Source: Methanobacteriota archaeon
Lineage (GTDB): Archaea; Halobacteriota; Bog-38; Methanoflorentales; Methanoflorentaceae
DNA: 31,820 nt
Reading direction: 5' to 3'
Assembly (NCBI GenBank): GCA_003170935.1
Contig: PMYA01000132.1
Coordinates: 1 to 31,820, forward strand
Positions 31,675 to 31,820 of the stretch are shown piece after piece; the stretch's first letter is position 1, and each line of letters begins with the position of its first letter. Made by a program: the position numbers and the translations under genes. Below the pieces are notes generated by a model that saw only the letters and a list, made by a program, of their open reading frames with translations, did no database searches and was not told the origin of the DNA.

Positions 31675-31820
31675 CTATCTGAGCGCTTTGACATCCAAGA
31701 TCTCACTTTTCTGATGCTGCTGACCAAAAGGATTATATGGGCGCCTTTTCATGAGCCGATAGAGGTCGCTGACGCGATTATTGTTAGCGTTTAAACAGGT
31801 GTAAGGTACCGCCTGCGTTG
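31675..31820 (-). CDS. 3' end of a gene cut by the right edge
   Basis: A minus-strand frame enters from the right edge and runs 47 codons to TAG at 31675-31677. Its translation includes PYTCLNANNNRVSDLYRLMK and then a Pro/Gln/His-rich stretch before ILDVKALR. It reads like real protein and has no in-frame stop before the edge. The family is not recognised from this tail. Most of the gene lies outside the window. Confidence 0.45.
   Translation of the reverse strand, partial: TQAVPYTCLNANNNRVSDLYRLMKRRPYNPFGQQHQKSEILDVKALR

Overview
The window looks like a chromosomal stretch of a methanogenic or anaerobic methane/alkane-oxidising euryarchaeon. The main reason is a coenzyme F430 cluster (cfbA, cfbB, cfbD, cfbE), because F430 is the cofactor of methyl-coenzyme M reductase. 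Supporting signs are an archaeal CbiZ, an FdhB-like F420-dependent subunit next to MvhD, TATA-box promoters, and GGAGGTGATC-type ribosome binding sites with GTG/TTG starts. Bacterial-type NHEJ genes in such a host recall Methanocella-like lineages, but no rRNA or tRNA is present and I cannot fix the genus. I see no CRISPR array and no intact insertion sequence.

Layout. Positions 1-1687 hold a class I methyltransferase and a decayed gene. Positions 1688-8316 (+ strand) are a tight tetrapyrrole operon: precorrin-2 dehydrogenase, hemA, hemB, hemL, hemC, cobA, hemD. It runs from glutamyl-tRNA to sirohydrochlorin. Facing it on the minus strand, 8552-13099 carries cfbA-cfbE-cfbD-cfbB, which convert sirohydrochlorin to F430; cfbC is not in the window. 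Upstream on the same strand come a truncated cbiZ copy, a CbiA-type a,c-diamide synthase, an 820-bp gene-poor gap, intact cbiZ, and btuD-btuC-btuF for corrinoid uptake. The first 19.6 kb is therefore almost wholly devoted to making tetrapyrroles and salvaging corrinoids.

Positions 20183-26355 are a DNA-repair island of bacterial character: a family A DNA polymerase with a degenerate proofreading domain, a small Cys-rich gene, a flavodoxin pseudogene, and a four-gene operon (methyltransferase, Ku, LigD ligase domain, LigD phosphoesterase-polymerase). A convergent metallo-beta-lactamase-fold gene closes it.

Positions 27865-29546 encode an FdhB-like/MvhD electron-transfer pair. The rest consists of small genes: two hypothetical proteins, a frameshifted MGMT/ATL-like gene, a 48-residue membrane protein, and the 3' end of a gene cut by the right edge.

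The points most worth a second look are the archaeal NHEJ operon with its unusual domain split, the exonuclease-dead polymerase A, a cbiZ duplication with a near-identical tract suggesting gene conversion, a hemC with no AUG/GUG/UUG start that keeps its active-site arginine, and several small or broken genes that routine ORF calling would miss.
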